Source: Phycisphaerales bacterium
GTDB taxonomy: Bacteria; Planctomycetota; Phycisphaerae; Phycisphaerales; UBA1924
Reading direction: 5' to 3'
Length of the DNA stretch: 64,000 nucleotides
NCBI GenBank assembly: GCA_029260315.1
Contig: JAJDDM010000126.1
Location: 1-64,000 of the forward strand
Part shown: positions 54,177-64,000 of the stretch, in pieces
Position numbering within the stretch: the stretch's first letter is position 1
Layout: each line of letters opens with the position of its first letter
Translations under genes and position numbers: made by a program
Notes under the pieces: generated by a model
What the model was told of the DNA's origin: nothing
What the model saw: only the letters and a program-made list of their open reading frames with translations
Databases searched by the model: none

Positions 54177-55232
54177 CTACTGATCGTGCCCGGTGAACTC
54201 CGGCATCGCGTGCCCGGCGTCCTTCAGCGTCTTTTCCCTCGACGCAAGCTCCAGGTCGTGCTCGACCATCATCGTCACCAGCTCGTCGAAGCTGGTCGTG
54301 GGCTCCCAGCCGAGCGTGTCCTTGGCCTTGCTCGGATCGCCCAGCAGCAGCTCGACCTCGGCGGGCCTCAGATAGCGCGGGTCAAACTCGACGAACTCCT
54401 GGAAGTCGAGATCTGCCTTGGCGAAGGCCATCTCCGCGAACTGGCGGACCGACCAGGTTTGGCCGGTAGCGATGACATAATCGTCGGGCTGCTGCTGCTG
54501 GAGCATCATCCACATCATGCGGACGTAGTCGCCCGCGAAGCCCCAGTCGCGCTTGGAATCCAGATTGCCGAGAAAGAGTTTGCTCTGGAGCCCGAGCTTG
54601 ATCCGCCCGACCGCGCGGGTGATCTTGCGGGTGACGAACGTCTCGCCGCGCCGAGGGCTCTCGTGGTTGAAGAGGATGCCGCACGAGGCGTGCATGTCGT
54701 AGCTCTCGCGATAGTTCACCGTCGCCCAGTGGGCCATGACCTTCGCGCAGGCGTACGGCGATCGCGGATAAAACGGCGTCACCTCGGTCTGCGGCGTCTC
54801 GATGACCTTCCCATACATCTCGCTGCTGGAGGCCTGGTAATACCGGACCTGCTTGCCGCTCTTGCGCTGGAAGTCCCGCACGGCCTCGAGCAGCTTGAGC
54901 CCCCCCATCGCGACCGTCTCGGCGGTGTAGATCGGCATGTCGAAGCTCACACGGACGTGACTCTGGGCCCCGAGGTTGTACACCTCGTCGGGCTCCACCT
55001 CGTCCAGGAGCTTGCTGATGACGTTGGCGTCGCACAGGTCGCCGTAGTGCAGGAACAGGTTGGTGCCCTGGAGGTGCGGATCCTGGTAGATGTGATCGAT
55101 CCGCTCGGTGTTGAAGCTGGAGGCCCGGCGGATGATGCCGTGGACCTCGTAGCCCTTGGCGAGCAGGAACTCGGCGAGGTAGCTGCCGTCCTGCCCGGTG
55201 ATGCCCGTGATCATCGCCTTTTTGCCGGCCAT
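54177..55232 (-). CDS. gmd: GDP-mannose 4,6-dehydratase
   Basis: [82 protein letters not shown]. Confidence 0.96.
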   Translation of the reverse strand: MAGKKAMITGITGQDGSYLAEFLLAKGYEVHGIIRRASSFNTERIDHIYQDPHLQGTNLFLHYGDLCDANVISKLLDEVEPDEVYNLGAQSHVRVSFDMPIYTAETVAMGGLKLLEAVRDFQRKSGKQVRYYQASSSEMYGKVIETPQTEVTPFYPRSPYACAKVMAHWATVNYRESYDMHASCGILFNHESPRRGETFVTRKITRAVGRIKLGLQSKLFLGNLDSKRDWGFAGDYVRMMWMMLQQQQPDDYVIATGQTWSVRQFAEMAFAKADLDFQEFVEFDPRYLRPAEVELLLGDPSKAKDTLGWEPTTSFDELVTMMVEHDLELASREKTLKDAGHAMPEFTGHDQ

Positions 55233-55352
55233 CGAAGCCCCTTTCGTGGTGCCATCATCGGCCCGTGAGAGCCGAGACTCAGGCTACGCCGGGGATCGGG
55301 ACGGGTTCGGTGCAAGGATTATCCGGACTGATGCGGCGTGGATGCACGCCCG

Positions 55353-56753
55353 CTACATCACCTGCACTTGGGGCGCGTGCTCGTCGTCTTCGGCGTAGTC
55401 GTCCCAGGCGTCCTCGGACTCATCGTCGATCGGCGGCGGGATGGCGACCGAGGGGAAGCCGCCGATCAGGGCGCTGGCGGTGTATCGCACGAAGTAGAGC
55501 ACCGCGAACGCCGAGATCCACGCGGCGATGATCTGGACGAAGAACAGACCGGTGTCGCCCCGAGCGAGCGCCATGACATTGGCAAGGCCCGCGCCGATGA
55601 CGGCGACGAAGAACGGATGGTCGGCCCTGCGCCGGAGCGTCGTGTCGATGATGGTGACGAACGCACCGAAGAAGAGCCCGTAATAGACGATGCCGACCCA
55701 CGCGAACTCGGACCAGCCGTGCCCGAGGATGCCGGGCCCAAGCGTCGCGTCGGCATCGAGCTGGTCCTGCACGGCGACGCCCAGCGCGTTGGGTTTCTCC
55801 GCCCAGAACGCCCGGGGGATGGGCATCGCGAACACATACGCAAGCCCGTTGAGCGGCGTGCGCTCGTAGGAATCCGGATACGCCTCGAATATGAACGACG
55901 TGATCGCCGGCGTGTCGGGCGTAAACACCTTGATCGCATCGCCCATGCCGCCCAGCGGGTTCTTGGCGACATCAACGAGCTGGGAGACGCGCTGGTTGTA
56001 GGACGCGTCGGTGCCGTAGTCGTGGCGAATCGCCGAGTACGAGATCATGATCACAAGCGTCGCCACGACGACGGGGGTGAGCTTGATCGCGACGGGGACC
56101 AGCGATCGGTAGCGCAGCGTCGCGTAGTACCACGTCCACGCGATCGCGAAGAAGATCGTGAGCCACTCGCGACGCCCCGTCGTGTTGAACGTCGTCACGA
56201 CGGACGCCAGCACGAATGTGACGCCGAAGATCGACCAGGCGAGTGGGTTGTACTTCCTGCTCACCAGGTAGTAGGTCGCCAGCCCCATGGCGCAGGCGGC
56301 AAAGCCGCCGGAGAACTGGAGAATGAGCACGTCGGTATAGGTCATCCGCTCGCCGCCGCGCAGCGTGATGACGACGCCGACGGCGATCATCATCAGCGCG
56401 ATAATCGAGAGGATGAGCGACGGGCTGGTGACCGGGAAGTTCGCGGGGGGGATCGCCCGCCCCAACGACGTGACGCGCTTGCCCAGGAGTTCTCCGACGA
56501 AGAAGCTGCCCATGAAGATGGGTAGCCCAATCGCGATCAGGCCCATGCCCTCGCCTCGCGAGACATAGGGGAATCCGCCGGGGCTGGAACCGTACACGAT
56601 GCCGGCCCAGCCGTAGAAGAACGCGATGCCGAGGAGGAAGAAGTTGCGGACGCTCAGCAGGTCGCGCTGGCGGTGGACCATGTCACGAAAGAAGATGACC
56701 CCGATCAGGACAAGGACCAGCGCCGAACTCAGCATGAGCGAGGGAGATTCCAT
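55353..56753 (-). CDS. Wzy-like oligosaccharide repeat-unit polymerase
   Basis: ~466 aa multi-TM; IPRAFWAEKPNALGVAVQDQLDADATLGPGILGHGWSEFAWVGIVYYGLFFG. Confidence 0.7.
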   Translation of the reverse strand: MESPSLMLSSALVLVLIGVIFFRDMVHRQRDLLSVRNFFLLGIAFFYGWAGIVYGSSPGGFPYVSRGEGMGLIAIGLPIFMGSFFVGELLGKRVTSLGRAIPPANFPVTSPSLILSIIALMMIAVGVVITLRGGERMTYTDVLILQFSGGFAACAMGLATYYLVSRKYNPLAWSIFGVTFVLASVVTTFNTTGRREWLTIFFAIAWTWYYATLRYRSLVPVAIKLTPVVVATLVIMISYSAIRHDYGTDASYNQRVSQLVDVAKNPLGGMGDAIKVFTPDTPAITSFIFEAYPDSYERTPLNGLAYVFAMPIPRAFWAEKPNALGVAVQDQLDADATLGPGILGHGWSEFAWVGIVYYGLFFGAFVTIIDTTLRRRADHPFFVAVIGAGLANVMALARGDTGLFFVQIIAAWISAFAVLYFVRYTASALIGGFPSVAIPPPIDDESEDAWDDYAEDDEHAPQVQVM

Positions 56754-56823
56754 GGGGCATCGGAGGGTATCGGTCTATCGGGTGCGGTCGTGAAGGCGTT
56801 TCTGGCCAAGGCCGAAGCGGAGG

Positions 56824-58425
56824 TTACGCCCCGGGCGGGTTGGGGGTTCGGCCCCCGCCTCGCAGCACGACCCGGCGGATCGTGCGGACCGCCCGCCCCC
56901 GCTCCTGGCGATCCAGCACGAACGCCCAGGTCGCCCCGAGATAGACCAGCCCGAAAACCACGCCGACGAGCAGCAGATACACGGCCCGCCAGCGCCCATG
57001 AAAGTACCAGCCGCCCAGAACGAGCACCGGCGAGGCGATGGCCGTCGCGAGCATGGGCCCGAGCAGCGGGCGCAGGTAGGCCGAGATGCTTGTGTTGAGG
57101 ATCCGGGCGCCGAGGACCGGCAGCAGCACCAGATTCACCATGATCGCAAGCACGGCGTAGGCGAGCGCGGGGGTCTCAAAGCGGATCGAGGCCGGCACCG
57201 TCTCCATGGCGATCCAGAGCAGCAGGGGCGTGCCAAGGTTGGAGAGGATAACCAGCGGGGCGAACTGGCGGACATGCCCCGCGCCATAGAGCAGGCGCTG
57301 CCAGCCCTCGCTGATCCCTCGGACCGTCGTGCTGATGACCAGGATCCGGGCGATGATCGCGCCGTCGTCGGCGAAGCTCGGATCGTCGGTCGAGCGGGCG
57401 AGCCAGAGCTTGATCAGCGGCTCGACGAGCACGAAGATCGCGACCCCCGCGGGCAGGGCCACCCACGCGTTGAGCCTGGTGGAGTGCTTGAGCAGCCCCT
57501 CCATCGCGCCGTCGCGGTTGTCCGAGCTCACCCGGGCCGAGACGGCGTCGATGCCGAACGTGACGCCGACCGAGAGCATCCGCGCGTACGCGCCGAGCCT
57601 GCGAGCGATCCCGTAGATCGCGTTGGCGCCCAGGCCGAAATAGAGGTTGACGAACAGCAGCGGGAGGTTGTCGGCAAGGGTCGTCGTCGCGACCACGCCC
57701 GAGTTCCAGCCGAACGTCGAGCGGATCTCCCGAAGGGCGTCGCGGTCGGTCCGACGCAATCGAGGAATGAGCTCCCGGTTTCGAACCCACAGGATCACGA
57801 TCGAGAGCGCCATTTGCAGGATGTTGAGGCCCTGCGCAACCACGGCGTAGAGGATGACGCCGAGAGGCGGATCGTCCTTGATCCCGACGATGAAAAAGAG
57901 CACGACAGCCGCGATGACCTGCGAGAGTCGCCGGCAGAGCAGCCAGAGGTTCTGCCACCCGAACCGCTCTTGGACGGCGTACATGTTGAAGGTGGGCGTG
58001 ACGAGCACGGAGAAGCTGTTGAACGCGGCGGTGCAGATCGCCATGATCAGCGCCGGCGTCATGAGCTCGTCGCTGATCGTCAGGCGCGGCAGGAGGAACG
58101 CGATGACAGCGGTGAACAGGGCGATGCTGACCAGAAACGCCCCGATCGAGTACACCCAGCAGCCGTTGTAGATTCGCTGGAACGCCCGCTCGTCGCGCAG
58201 GTGGTGGGCCTGCCCCAGCTCGCGGACCATCGATCGGCTGACGATGTCCTGCACGATGGCGCCGATCCCGATCGTCGGCCCGAGCAGGCTGATGAGCCCG
58301 AAGGCGTCCTTGCCGAGCCAGGCGATGAGGATCGGCACCTCGATGATGCCCAGCAGGAGGGTCGAGCCCAGGCGCGAGTAGTTGCTGAAGACGCGCCAGA
58401 ATCCCCGCCGCACCTCGCCGCTCAT
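56824..58425 (-). CDS. Wzx-like polysaccharide flippase (MOP superfamily)
   Basis: ~533 aa, about 12-14 TM; MSGEVRRGFWRVFSNYSRLGSTLLLGIIEVPILIAWLGKDAFGLISLLGPTIGIGAIVQDIVSRSMVREL. Confidence 0.8.
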   Translation of the reverse strand: MSGEVRRGFWRVFSNYSRLGSTLLLGIIEVPILIAWLGKDAFGLISLLGPTIGIGAIVQDIVSRSMVRELGQAHHLRDERAFQRIYNGCWVYSIGAFLVSIALFTAVIAFLLPRLTISDELMTPALIMAICTAAFNSFSVLVTPTFNMYAVQERFGWQNLWLLCRRLSQVIAAVVLFFIVGIKDDPPLGVILYAVVAQGLNILQMALSIVILWVRNRELIPRLRRTDRDALREIRSTFGWNSGVVATTTLADNLPLLFVNLYFGLGANAIYGIARRLGAYARMLSVGVTFGIDAVSARVSSDNRDGAMEGLLKHSTRLNAWVALPAGVAIFVLVEPLIKLWLARSTDDPSFADDGAIIARILVISTTVRGISEGWQRLLYGAGHVRQFAPLVILSNLGTPLLLWIAMETVPASIRFETPALAYAVLAIMVNLVLLPVLGARILNTSISAYLRPLLGPMLATAIASPVLVLGGWYFHGRWRAVYLLLVGVVFGLVYLGATWAFVLDRQERGRAVRTIRRVVLRGGGRTPNPPGA

Positions 58426-59276
58426 AGCGCAGTCCGCGCGGGCTCGCCCGCGCCGCCGACGGACTCCACCCACCGCCGATCCGCCTCGTACCCAAGTCGA
58501 ACCAGCTCCTCGCCGGCGACGCGATCGAACTCGCGAGCCGCCTCCGCCGTGAAGTGGTTCTTCCAGTCGCCCACGATCCCCTTGCGGATGAAGTGCCCCC
58601 TGCTCTCCTCGCCCGGCTTGCGACCGGTCTGGTTGGCCATGGAGAACTTCTCGATCGTCATCTCGATCCGCCAGGCGGGGATCTCGCGGTCGGCGGCCGC
58701 CTCACAGACGCGCCGGAGGTGGGCGACGGGATCCTCGCGGAGCTGCTCGTAGCTCACATAGCAGACGTGGGGCCTGCCTCCCTCGGGGCGCCACTGGTTG
58801 ATGTGATCGGCCCAGGTCATCCTCGCGCCCCAGGGGTGCTTGTAGAGATCCTCGATGAACCGGGGCAACAGCGACCCGGCGTCCTTGCTCTCGAATCCCG
58901 CGCCGAAGATACGGTCGAGCGCCCGCCGGGTTCGACGCCGGATCACCGTGTTGTCGCTGTCCATATCCCGCAGGCGGTGAAACAGGGCCGAGACCACGAC
59001 GTCGCGCCCGTCCCGATAGAGGTAGGTGACACGGCGCAGGCGGGGCATGTACTCCCAGTGGTTGTGCAGCACCGACGCGCAGCCGATCGGGAAGATCGAG
59101 CGATCCGGTCGCTGGGCCTGTAATACGTCGGCCATCATGTTGCAGAGCCAGGTGCCGCCGCTCTTGGGATACTCCGAGACGTAGAAGAACGGAAAGGTCT
59201 CGCCGTACCGCTGGGCGACGAAGCGGTTAACGAGGTTGGACGCCCGCCGCATGAGCTGGAGCACCGCGTCAGGCAT
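58422..59276 (-). CDS. Sulfotransferase domain protein
   Basis: FFYVSEYPKSGGTWLCNMMADVLQ (PAPS-binding-type motif); YLYRDGRDVVVSALFHRL; YEQLREDPVAHLRRVCEA. Confidence 0.85.
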   Translation of the reverse strand: MPDAVLQLMRRASNLVNRFVAQRYGETFPFFYVSEYPKSGGTWLCNMMADVLQAQRPDRSIFPIGCASVLHNHWEYMPRLRRVTYLYRDGRDVVVSALFHRLRDMDSDNTVIRRRTRRALDRIFGAGFESKDAGSLLPRFIEDLYKHPWGARMTWADHINQWRPEGGRPHVCYVSYEQLREDPVAHLRRVCEAAADREIPAWRIEMTIEKFSMANQTGRKPGEESRGHFIRKGIVGDWKNHFTAEAAREFDRVAGEELVRLGYEADRRWVESVGGAGEPARTAL

Positions 59277-60483
59277 GGTTCGCGCTCGGCTCGGCGTGGC
59301 CAATGGTCGCCGGTAATTGCGCCGCTCGATCGCCCGCCGAGCGGTACAGATCCAGGAATCGCGCGACTGTCCGGTCCGAATGGAGCTCGCGCATCACCCA
59401 CTCGCGTGCGCCCTCGCCTCGGCGATCCAGGGCGGCTCGATCGCCCAGGAGCCCGATCACACGCGACGCGAGTTCCTTTGGAGGAGTCTCGGTCTCGACG
59501 ATCTCACCGGCGCCGCTGGCCTCGATCTCGGGCCATGCATCAACGCCGCGTGTCGTCACCACCGGCGTCCCGCAGGCGAGCGACTCGAAGAACACGAACC
59601 CCCAGTTCTCCTGGCTCGTCGGCAGCACGAACAGATCGGTCGCCTGGTACAGGCTGATCTTGAGCGAGCCGGTGACCATGCCGACAAAGCGGACGCTCTT
59701 GCCGAGTTCGAGCTCGCGGTGCAGTGCCTCGAGCTGGGCGACATACGGCGCGTCGCCCGTGCCGGCGATGAGAATCTGCGCGTCGCTTCCGGCGTCCCGC
59801 ATTGCCTTCGCCATGCGCAGCAGCCGTTCGACGCCCTTCTTGGGGTGCAGCCGGCTCAGGAACAGGACGTGCGCCGTGCGCGGATCCATGGCGAACGCCT
59901 CGCGCGCCGCCGCCGGACCCGGAAGCTCCTTGAACTCGCCGAAGTCAAAGACATGCGGCACGACCGCGACGCGCCCGTTCCCGATCCATTGCTTCGCCTG
60001 CTCGCCCTCGGCACCGGCGGTCGTGTGGACCCAGCCCGCCCGCTCCAGCCTCCGGCGCAGCACCAGCCGCAGGTACGCTCTCTTCTTGCCGCCCCCTTGG
60101 CGCATGCACCAGTCGTCGAGCATGCCGTGGGCGCTGATCACATACGGCACGCCCGCGCCAGCGCAGGCGTCGGCGAACTGAGCCGCGGCGTATTCCCAGA
60201 GCCCATGCACATGCGCCGCGTCTGCGCCCCGCAGCCTCGCAATGAGCCCCTTGGCGGCGCCCTTGCGCATCTTTCGCAGGGGCGTCGACGTCGGGCCCAG
60301 CTCGTGCACACGCGGCCCGGGCGCGTCCGCTGATCGCCAATGGTCGGGCGCATCGGTCGCGTCGTGGGTGTAGACATCGATCTCGCAGCCGCGGGCGCTC
60401 AGCTCCTCGCACAGGTCGAGCACCGTTCGCACCGTACCGCCAGATTCCAACCGGAGGTTGTCGATGTAGTGTGCGATTCTCAT
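59269..60483 (-). CDS. GT4 family glycosyltransferase
   Basis: MRIAHYIDNLRLESGGTVRTVLDLCEELSARG; HVLFLSRLHPKKGVERLLRMAKAM; FVLPTSQENWGFVFFESLACGTPVVTTRGVDAW. Confidence 0.92.
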   Translation of the reverse strand: MRIAHYIDNLRLESGGTVRTVLDLCEELSARGCEIDVYTHDATDAPDHWRSADAPGPRVHELGPTSTPLRKMRKGAAKGLIARLRGADAAHVHGLWEYAAAQFADACAGAGVPYVISAHGMLDDWCMRQGGGKKRAYLRLVLRRRLERAGWVHTTAGAEGEQAKQWIGNGRVAVVPHVFDFGEFKELPGPAAAREAFAMDPRTAHVLFLSRLHPKKGVERLLRMAKAMRDAGSDAQILIAGTGDAPYVAQLEALHRELELGKSVRFVGMVTGSLKISLYQATDLFVLPTSQENWGFVFFESLACGTPVVTTRGVDAWPEIEASGAGEIVETETPPKELASRVIGLLGDRAALDRRGEGAREWVMRELHSDRTVARFLDLYRSAGDRAAQLPATIGHAEPSANHA

Positions 60484-60717
60484 GTGCTGGTCGAAGCCCG
60501 GGCCCCAATGAACAAGCGGCGGGTCTGCGCCCGCGAGCGTACGATAGGGCGATATCCGGTGTCATCGGGTGTCCGCCGACCCCGCTTTATCGCCGACCGA
60601 GAACAGGATCGGACCTCGGGCCGACCAGAGAATCCGCAAGGCCGCTCGCCTCCCTCTCATCGCGCGATCGCGATGCTCCGATCATTCCCGAGATTCTGAG
60701 CGTATGAGTTCCGAGAC

Positions 60718-61350
60718 ATGAAAGACGCACCCCCGGTCGGCGCCGCCACGTCGCCGACCGACCCAACCAGGGCGTCCGCACCCGAGGTGTTTCAGCGTCT
60801 GGACACCTGCGCCGCGTTTCCGTACCGGCGCTCGGAGTACGCCCGCCGAGCCCTCTGGCTGATCGTCTCTCGCGTGCTCATCCGCCCAAGCCCGGCAAGG
60901 CTCAAACGCTGGCGGATCTTCTGGCTCCGGCGCTTCGGCGCAAGGATCGACTCAACGTGCAACATCCGCCCCTCGGCGCGCATCCGCCACCCCTGGCTGC
61001 TCACCATGGGCGCGTACTCGACCCTCGCCGACGACGTGGATGTGTACAACCTGGGTCCCATAACGATCGGCTCGCACACGGTCATCAGCCAGAACTCGCA
61101 CCTGTGCAACGGCACGCACGACTACAAGGATCCCAGCCTGCCGCTGCTGCGACCGACGATGACCATCGGCTCGGGCGTCTGGGTCTGCGCCGACGCGTTC
61201 GTCGGACCCGGCGTGAATATCGGCGACAACGCGCTGGTGGGCGCTCGTGCGGTGGTCACCCGCGACGTGCCGGCGGACATGATCGTCGCCGGCAACCCCG
61301 CCAATGTCATCCGCGCCCGGTTTGACGAGCGACCCGGGGCCGACGCGTGA
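60718..61350 (+). CDS. Left-handed beta-helix acyltransferase (WcaF-like)
   Basis: ISQNSHLCNGTHDYKDPSLPLLRPTMTIGSGVWVCADAFVGPGVNIGDNALVGARAVVTRDVPADMIVAGNPANVI. Confidence 0.88.
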   Translation: MKDAPPVGAATSPTDPTRASAPEVFQRLDTCAAFPYRRSEYARRALWLIVSRVLIRPSPARLKRWRIFWLRRFGARIDSTCNIRPSARIRHPWLLTMGAYSTLADDVDVYNLGPITIGSHTVISQNSHLCNGTHDYKDPSLPLLRPTMTIGSGVWVCADAFVGPGVNIGDNALVGARAVVTRDVPADMIVAGNPANVIRARFDERPGADA

Positions 61351-62321
61351 GCCCCGTATGGCTGGGCCATCCAACCCTCGCGCCAATCCGTGGCCAGCGC
61401 GCCCTGGTCACCGGCGGGGCCGGGTTCATCGGCTCGCACATCGCCCAGGGTCTCCTGGATTGCGGCGCGCAGGTCACCGTCCTGGACGATCTGAGTTCCG
61501 GGCACGCGCACAACGTCCCCGCGGACGCGGCGTTCATCGAAGGGTCGATCCTCGAAGAGCGCAGTCTGGATCGGGCGATCGAGGGCTGCACCCTAGTCTA
61601 CCACCAGGCGGCGATGGTCTCGGTGCCCCAGAGCGTCGAGCAACCCGAGCAATGCCTGATGGTCAACGTGCTCGGCACCCAGCGTGTGCTCGAGGCCGCC
61701 CGTCGGGTCGGCGCCACACGAGTCATGTTGGCCGCGAGCGCCGCGGCATACGGCGACACGCCCCAACTGCCGAGCTCCGAGACCGACCCGACGGCTCCCT
61801 GCTCGCCGTACGCGATGAGCAAGCTCGCCGGCGAGCAACTGCTGCGTGTCTGGAACCGCACCCACGGACTGGAAACGCTCAGCCTGCGGTACTTCAACAT
61901 CTTCGGCCCGCGCCAGGATCCCCGCTCGCCCTACGCCGCGGTCATCAGCGCGTTCGCCGATCGCCTCGCGGCGGGCAAGTCCCCGATGATCTTCGGCGAC
62001 GGGTCGCAGACACGGGATTTCACGCACATCTCCAACGTCGTGCTCGCCAACCTGCTGGCCGGCGCGGCAGAGAGAAGCTGGGCGGGCGAGGTCGTCAACA
62101 TCGGCACCGGGCGGTCGATCAGCCTGCTCGAACTCGCGAGAACGATGTCGACCGTCGTCGGGTTCTCGGGTGAGCCCGTGCACGAGCCCGCCCGAGCCGG
62201 CGACGTGGCGCACTCGCGGGCGGACATTGCCGTCGTGCGAGAGCTGCTTGGATACGAGCCGATGACCGACCTGGAGGAGGGCCTGCGGGATACGCTGGCG
62301 TGGCACGCATCGACGACATAG
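61347..62321 (+). CDS. NAD-dependent epimerase/dehydratase (WbpP/GalE-like)
   Basis: RALVTGGAGFIGSHIAQGLLDCGAQVTVLDDLSSGHAHN; SPYAMSKLAGEQLLRVW; LRYFNIFGPRQDPRSPYAAVI; GTGA overlap with previous gene. Confidence 0.92.
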   Translation: MSPVWLGHPTLAPIRGQRALVTGGAGFIGSHIAQGLLDCGAQVTVLDDLSSGHAHNVPADAAFIEGSILEERSLDRAIEGCTLVYHQAAMVSVPQSVEQPEQCLMVNVLGTQRVLEAARRVGATRVMLAASAAAYGDTPQLPSSETDPTAPCSPYAMSKLAGEQLLRVWNRTHGLETLSLRYFNIFGPRQDPRSPYAAVISAFADRLAAGKSPMIFGDGSQTRDFTHISNVVLANLLAGAAERSWAGEVVNIGTGRSISLLELARTMSTVVGFSGEPVHEPARAGDVAHSRADIAVVRELLGYEPMTDLEEGLRDTLAWHASTT

Positions 62322-62329
62322 GAGAGTCC

Positions 62330-63175
62330 ATGGGCGAGCGGTTTCCCATCTCGGTGATGATCCTGACCAAGGACGAACAGATCAACATCGGCGCGTGCCT
62401 GGACTGCCTGGGCTTCTCCGACGACGTGGTCGTCTACGACAGTCTGAGCACCGACAAGACCGTCGAGATCGCGCGCGGCTACGGCAACGTCTCCATCGTC
62501 GAACGCAAGTTCGACAACTGGTCGAGCCACCAGAACTGGGGCGCAAAGAACATCGCGTTCAAGCATCCCTGGGTCCTGTATGTCGACGCCGACGAGCGCG
62601 TCGATGAGGAACTCGCACAAGAGGTCCAGCGCAGGGCGGATCCGGACGCGCCCGAGTCGGCGTTCCGGATGCGCCGCAAGGACTACTTCATGGGTAAGTG
62701 GCTCAAGAGGGCACAGCTCTATCCCTCGTGGTTCGTGCGGATGTACCGCCCGCAGAAGATCCGCTACGAGCGCCTGGTCAACCCCGTCGCCCACGTTGAC
62801 GGGCCCATCGGCGACCTGCAGGGGCACATCATCCACTATCCCTTCAGCAAGGGGCTGGTCCACTGGTTCGAGCGCCACAACAGCTACTCGGGCTTCGAGG
62901 CCGCCGAGCAGCTCAAGGTCACCGGCGGCGACCGGCGACCCATCTGGCAGGTGCTCAGTCGCGACCCCAACGATCGGCGCGCGGCCCTCAAGGACATCTT
63001 CTTCCGCCTGCCGCTGCGCCCGCACGTCAAGTGGCTGTACTTCATGCTCTGGCGTCGGGCGTTCATGGACGGGCGCGCGGGCATGACCTACGCGAGGCTT
63101 CAGTACATGTACGAGTACATGATCCAGATGAAGGCCCGCGAGCTGCGCCTGAAGCAATCGGGCGAGCAGCTGTAA
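62330..63175 (+). CDS. GT2 family glycosyltransferase (WaaE/KdtX-like)
   Basis: FPISVMILTKDEQINIGACLDCLGFSDDVVVYDSLSTDKTVEIARGYGN; WVLYVDADERVDEEL. Confidence 0.9.
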   Translation: MGERFPISVMILTKDEQINIGACLDCLGFSDDVVVYDSLSTDKTVEIARGYGNVSIVERKFDNWSSHQNWGAKNIAFKHPWVLYVDADERVDEELAQEVQRRADPDAPESAFRMRRKDYFMGKWLKRAQLYPSWFVRMYRPQKIRYERLVNPVAHVDGPIGDLQGHIIHYPFSKGLVHWFERHNSYSGFEAAEQLKVTGGDRRPIWQVLSRDPNDRRAALKDIFFRLPLRPHVKWLYFMLWRRAFMDGRAGMTYARLQYMYEYMIQMKARELRLKQSGEQL

Positions 63176-63227
63176 CCACGATCCTGCACCACGAGGGCCT
63201 GCACGACGAGGGTGGGAGCAACGACCG

Positions 63228-64000
63228 TTGACCAGCGTCCCCGAGAATCCCGGCACACCGGACCAGCCCGGGCTGTTCATCGTCGGGATGTCGCGCGCGG
63301 CGACCACCTGGCTCGCCAAGTGCCTCAACGAGCACACAGAAGCCGCGGTCTTCGGAGAAAACGGATACTGGGGCAAGCGATTCGTCAAGCCGGACACCGA
63401 CGGCAAATACTCCAGGGCGCAGATCGACCAGATCCTCGCCCAGCAGCGCGACGGGCGGATGGTGCGGGCGGTCGTCGGCGAGGGCCCGGGCAACCTCAAG
63501 CACGTCACGACCGAGAACATCGGTGACCTGCTCGAGAAGGCATACGCGAAGCTCTCGCCGCCCGTCACACCCGGCGAGCTCTATCGCGCCGCGCTCAAGG
63601 CCGTCGCCCAGGCCGAGGGCAAGCGGATCGCGATCGACAAGACGCCGCAGAACGTGTACTGGATCTCCCACATCCTCCAGGAGATGCCGGGCGCCCGCTT
63701 CGTGTCGATGGTGCGCGAGCCGTACGGCTTCATGCTGAGCTACAAGTACCAAGGCAAGCGCAAGGGCGAGGAACGCTGGAGACAGTTCCGCCGGCTCTAC
63801 CACCCCATCGCCTGCTCGTTCGTCTGGCGCGCGTATGTGCGGGCCTCGCTCCGCTCGGCGGGCGAGCATCCCGATCGCGTGCTCATCGTGCGCTTCGACG
63901 AGGTGCGCGAGAACAACGAGGACGTCCTGCGCAGAGTTCAGGAGCACTTCGGGCTCCCCCACGAGGACCTCGCGTCAAGGATACCTCCGGACAACACCAG
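63228..64000 (+). CDS. Sulfotransferase family protein (3' truncated by window edge)
   Basis: Not in the supplied ORF list (no stop in window). Translation from TTG: MTSVPENPGTPDQPGLFIVGMSRAATTWLAKCLNEHTEAAVFGENGYWGKRF...IAIDKTPQNVYWISHILQEMPGARFVSMVREPYGFMLSYKYQGK. Confidence 0.8.
   Translation, partial: MTSVPENPGTPDQPGLFIVGMSRAATTWLAKCLNEHTEAAVFGENGYWGKRFVKPDTDGKYSRAQIDQILAQQRDGRMVRAVVGEGPGNLKHVTTENIGDLLEKAYAKLSPPVTPGELYRAALKAVAQAEGKRIAIDKTPQNVYWISHILQEMPGARFVSMVREPYGFMLSYKYQGKRKGEERWRQFRRLYHPIACSFVWRAYVRASLRSAGEHPDRVLIVRFDEVRENNEDVLRRVQEHFGLPHEDLASRIPPDNT

Noticed and set aside
1-64000. tRNA, rRNA, integrase or IS transposase genes
   Set aside because: No recognisable tRNA cloverleaf, rRNA segment or recombinase/transposase motif seen by eye; a tRNAscan/HMM search would be decisive

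Overview
The window is about 64 kb of high-GC bacterial chromosome. It looks like a planctomycete of the Phycisphaerae type, inferred from gene content, EF-hand/dockerin-like C-termini and an H1-like protein. It is densely coding, with no rRNA, tRNA or CRISPR array that I could recognise. Main blocks: a 5'-truncated ClpC; a nonulosonate (sialic/legionaminic-type) block of neuB-like and neuA-like genes plus a very large DUF115/MAF-type fusion protein, with a neuC-like epimerase about 33 kb away; an envelope operon in which lptF-like and lptG-like permeases flank a GT39 and a PAP2 gene; housekeeping genes (ispE, rpiB, trpE, clpS, class II DAHP synthase, coaD, comEC and others); a histone-H1-like protein; a lower-GC two-gene accessory cassette (DUF6978-like plus DUF1828/1829-like); and an exopolysaccharide cluster with gmd, a Wzy-like polymerase, a Wzx-like flippase, glycosyltransferases and two sulfotransferases. 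The most notable signals are: (i) several distinct families of nested-palindrome intergenic elements, one of which supplies the C-terminus of NeuA; (ii) a DUF115 / nucleotidyltransferase-like / apparently cysteine-less radical-SAM-like fusion; (iii) a YrdC-like domain fused to a YwlE-type (CTGNTCRSP) phosphatase beside rpiB, with no canonical start codon for the full domain; (iv) a frameshifted nucleotidyltransferase with a small partner gene; (v) the DUF1828-type accessory cassette. All family names come from reading the translations and were not confirmed by database search.
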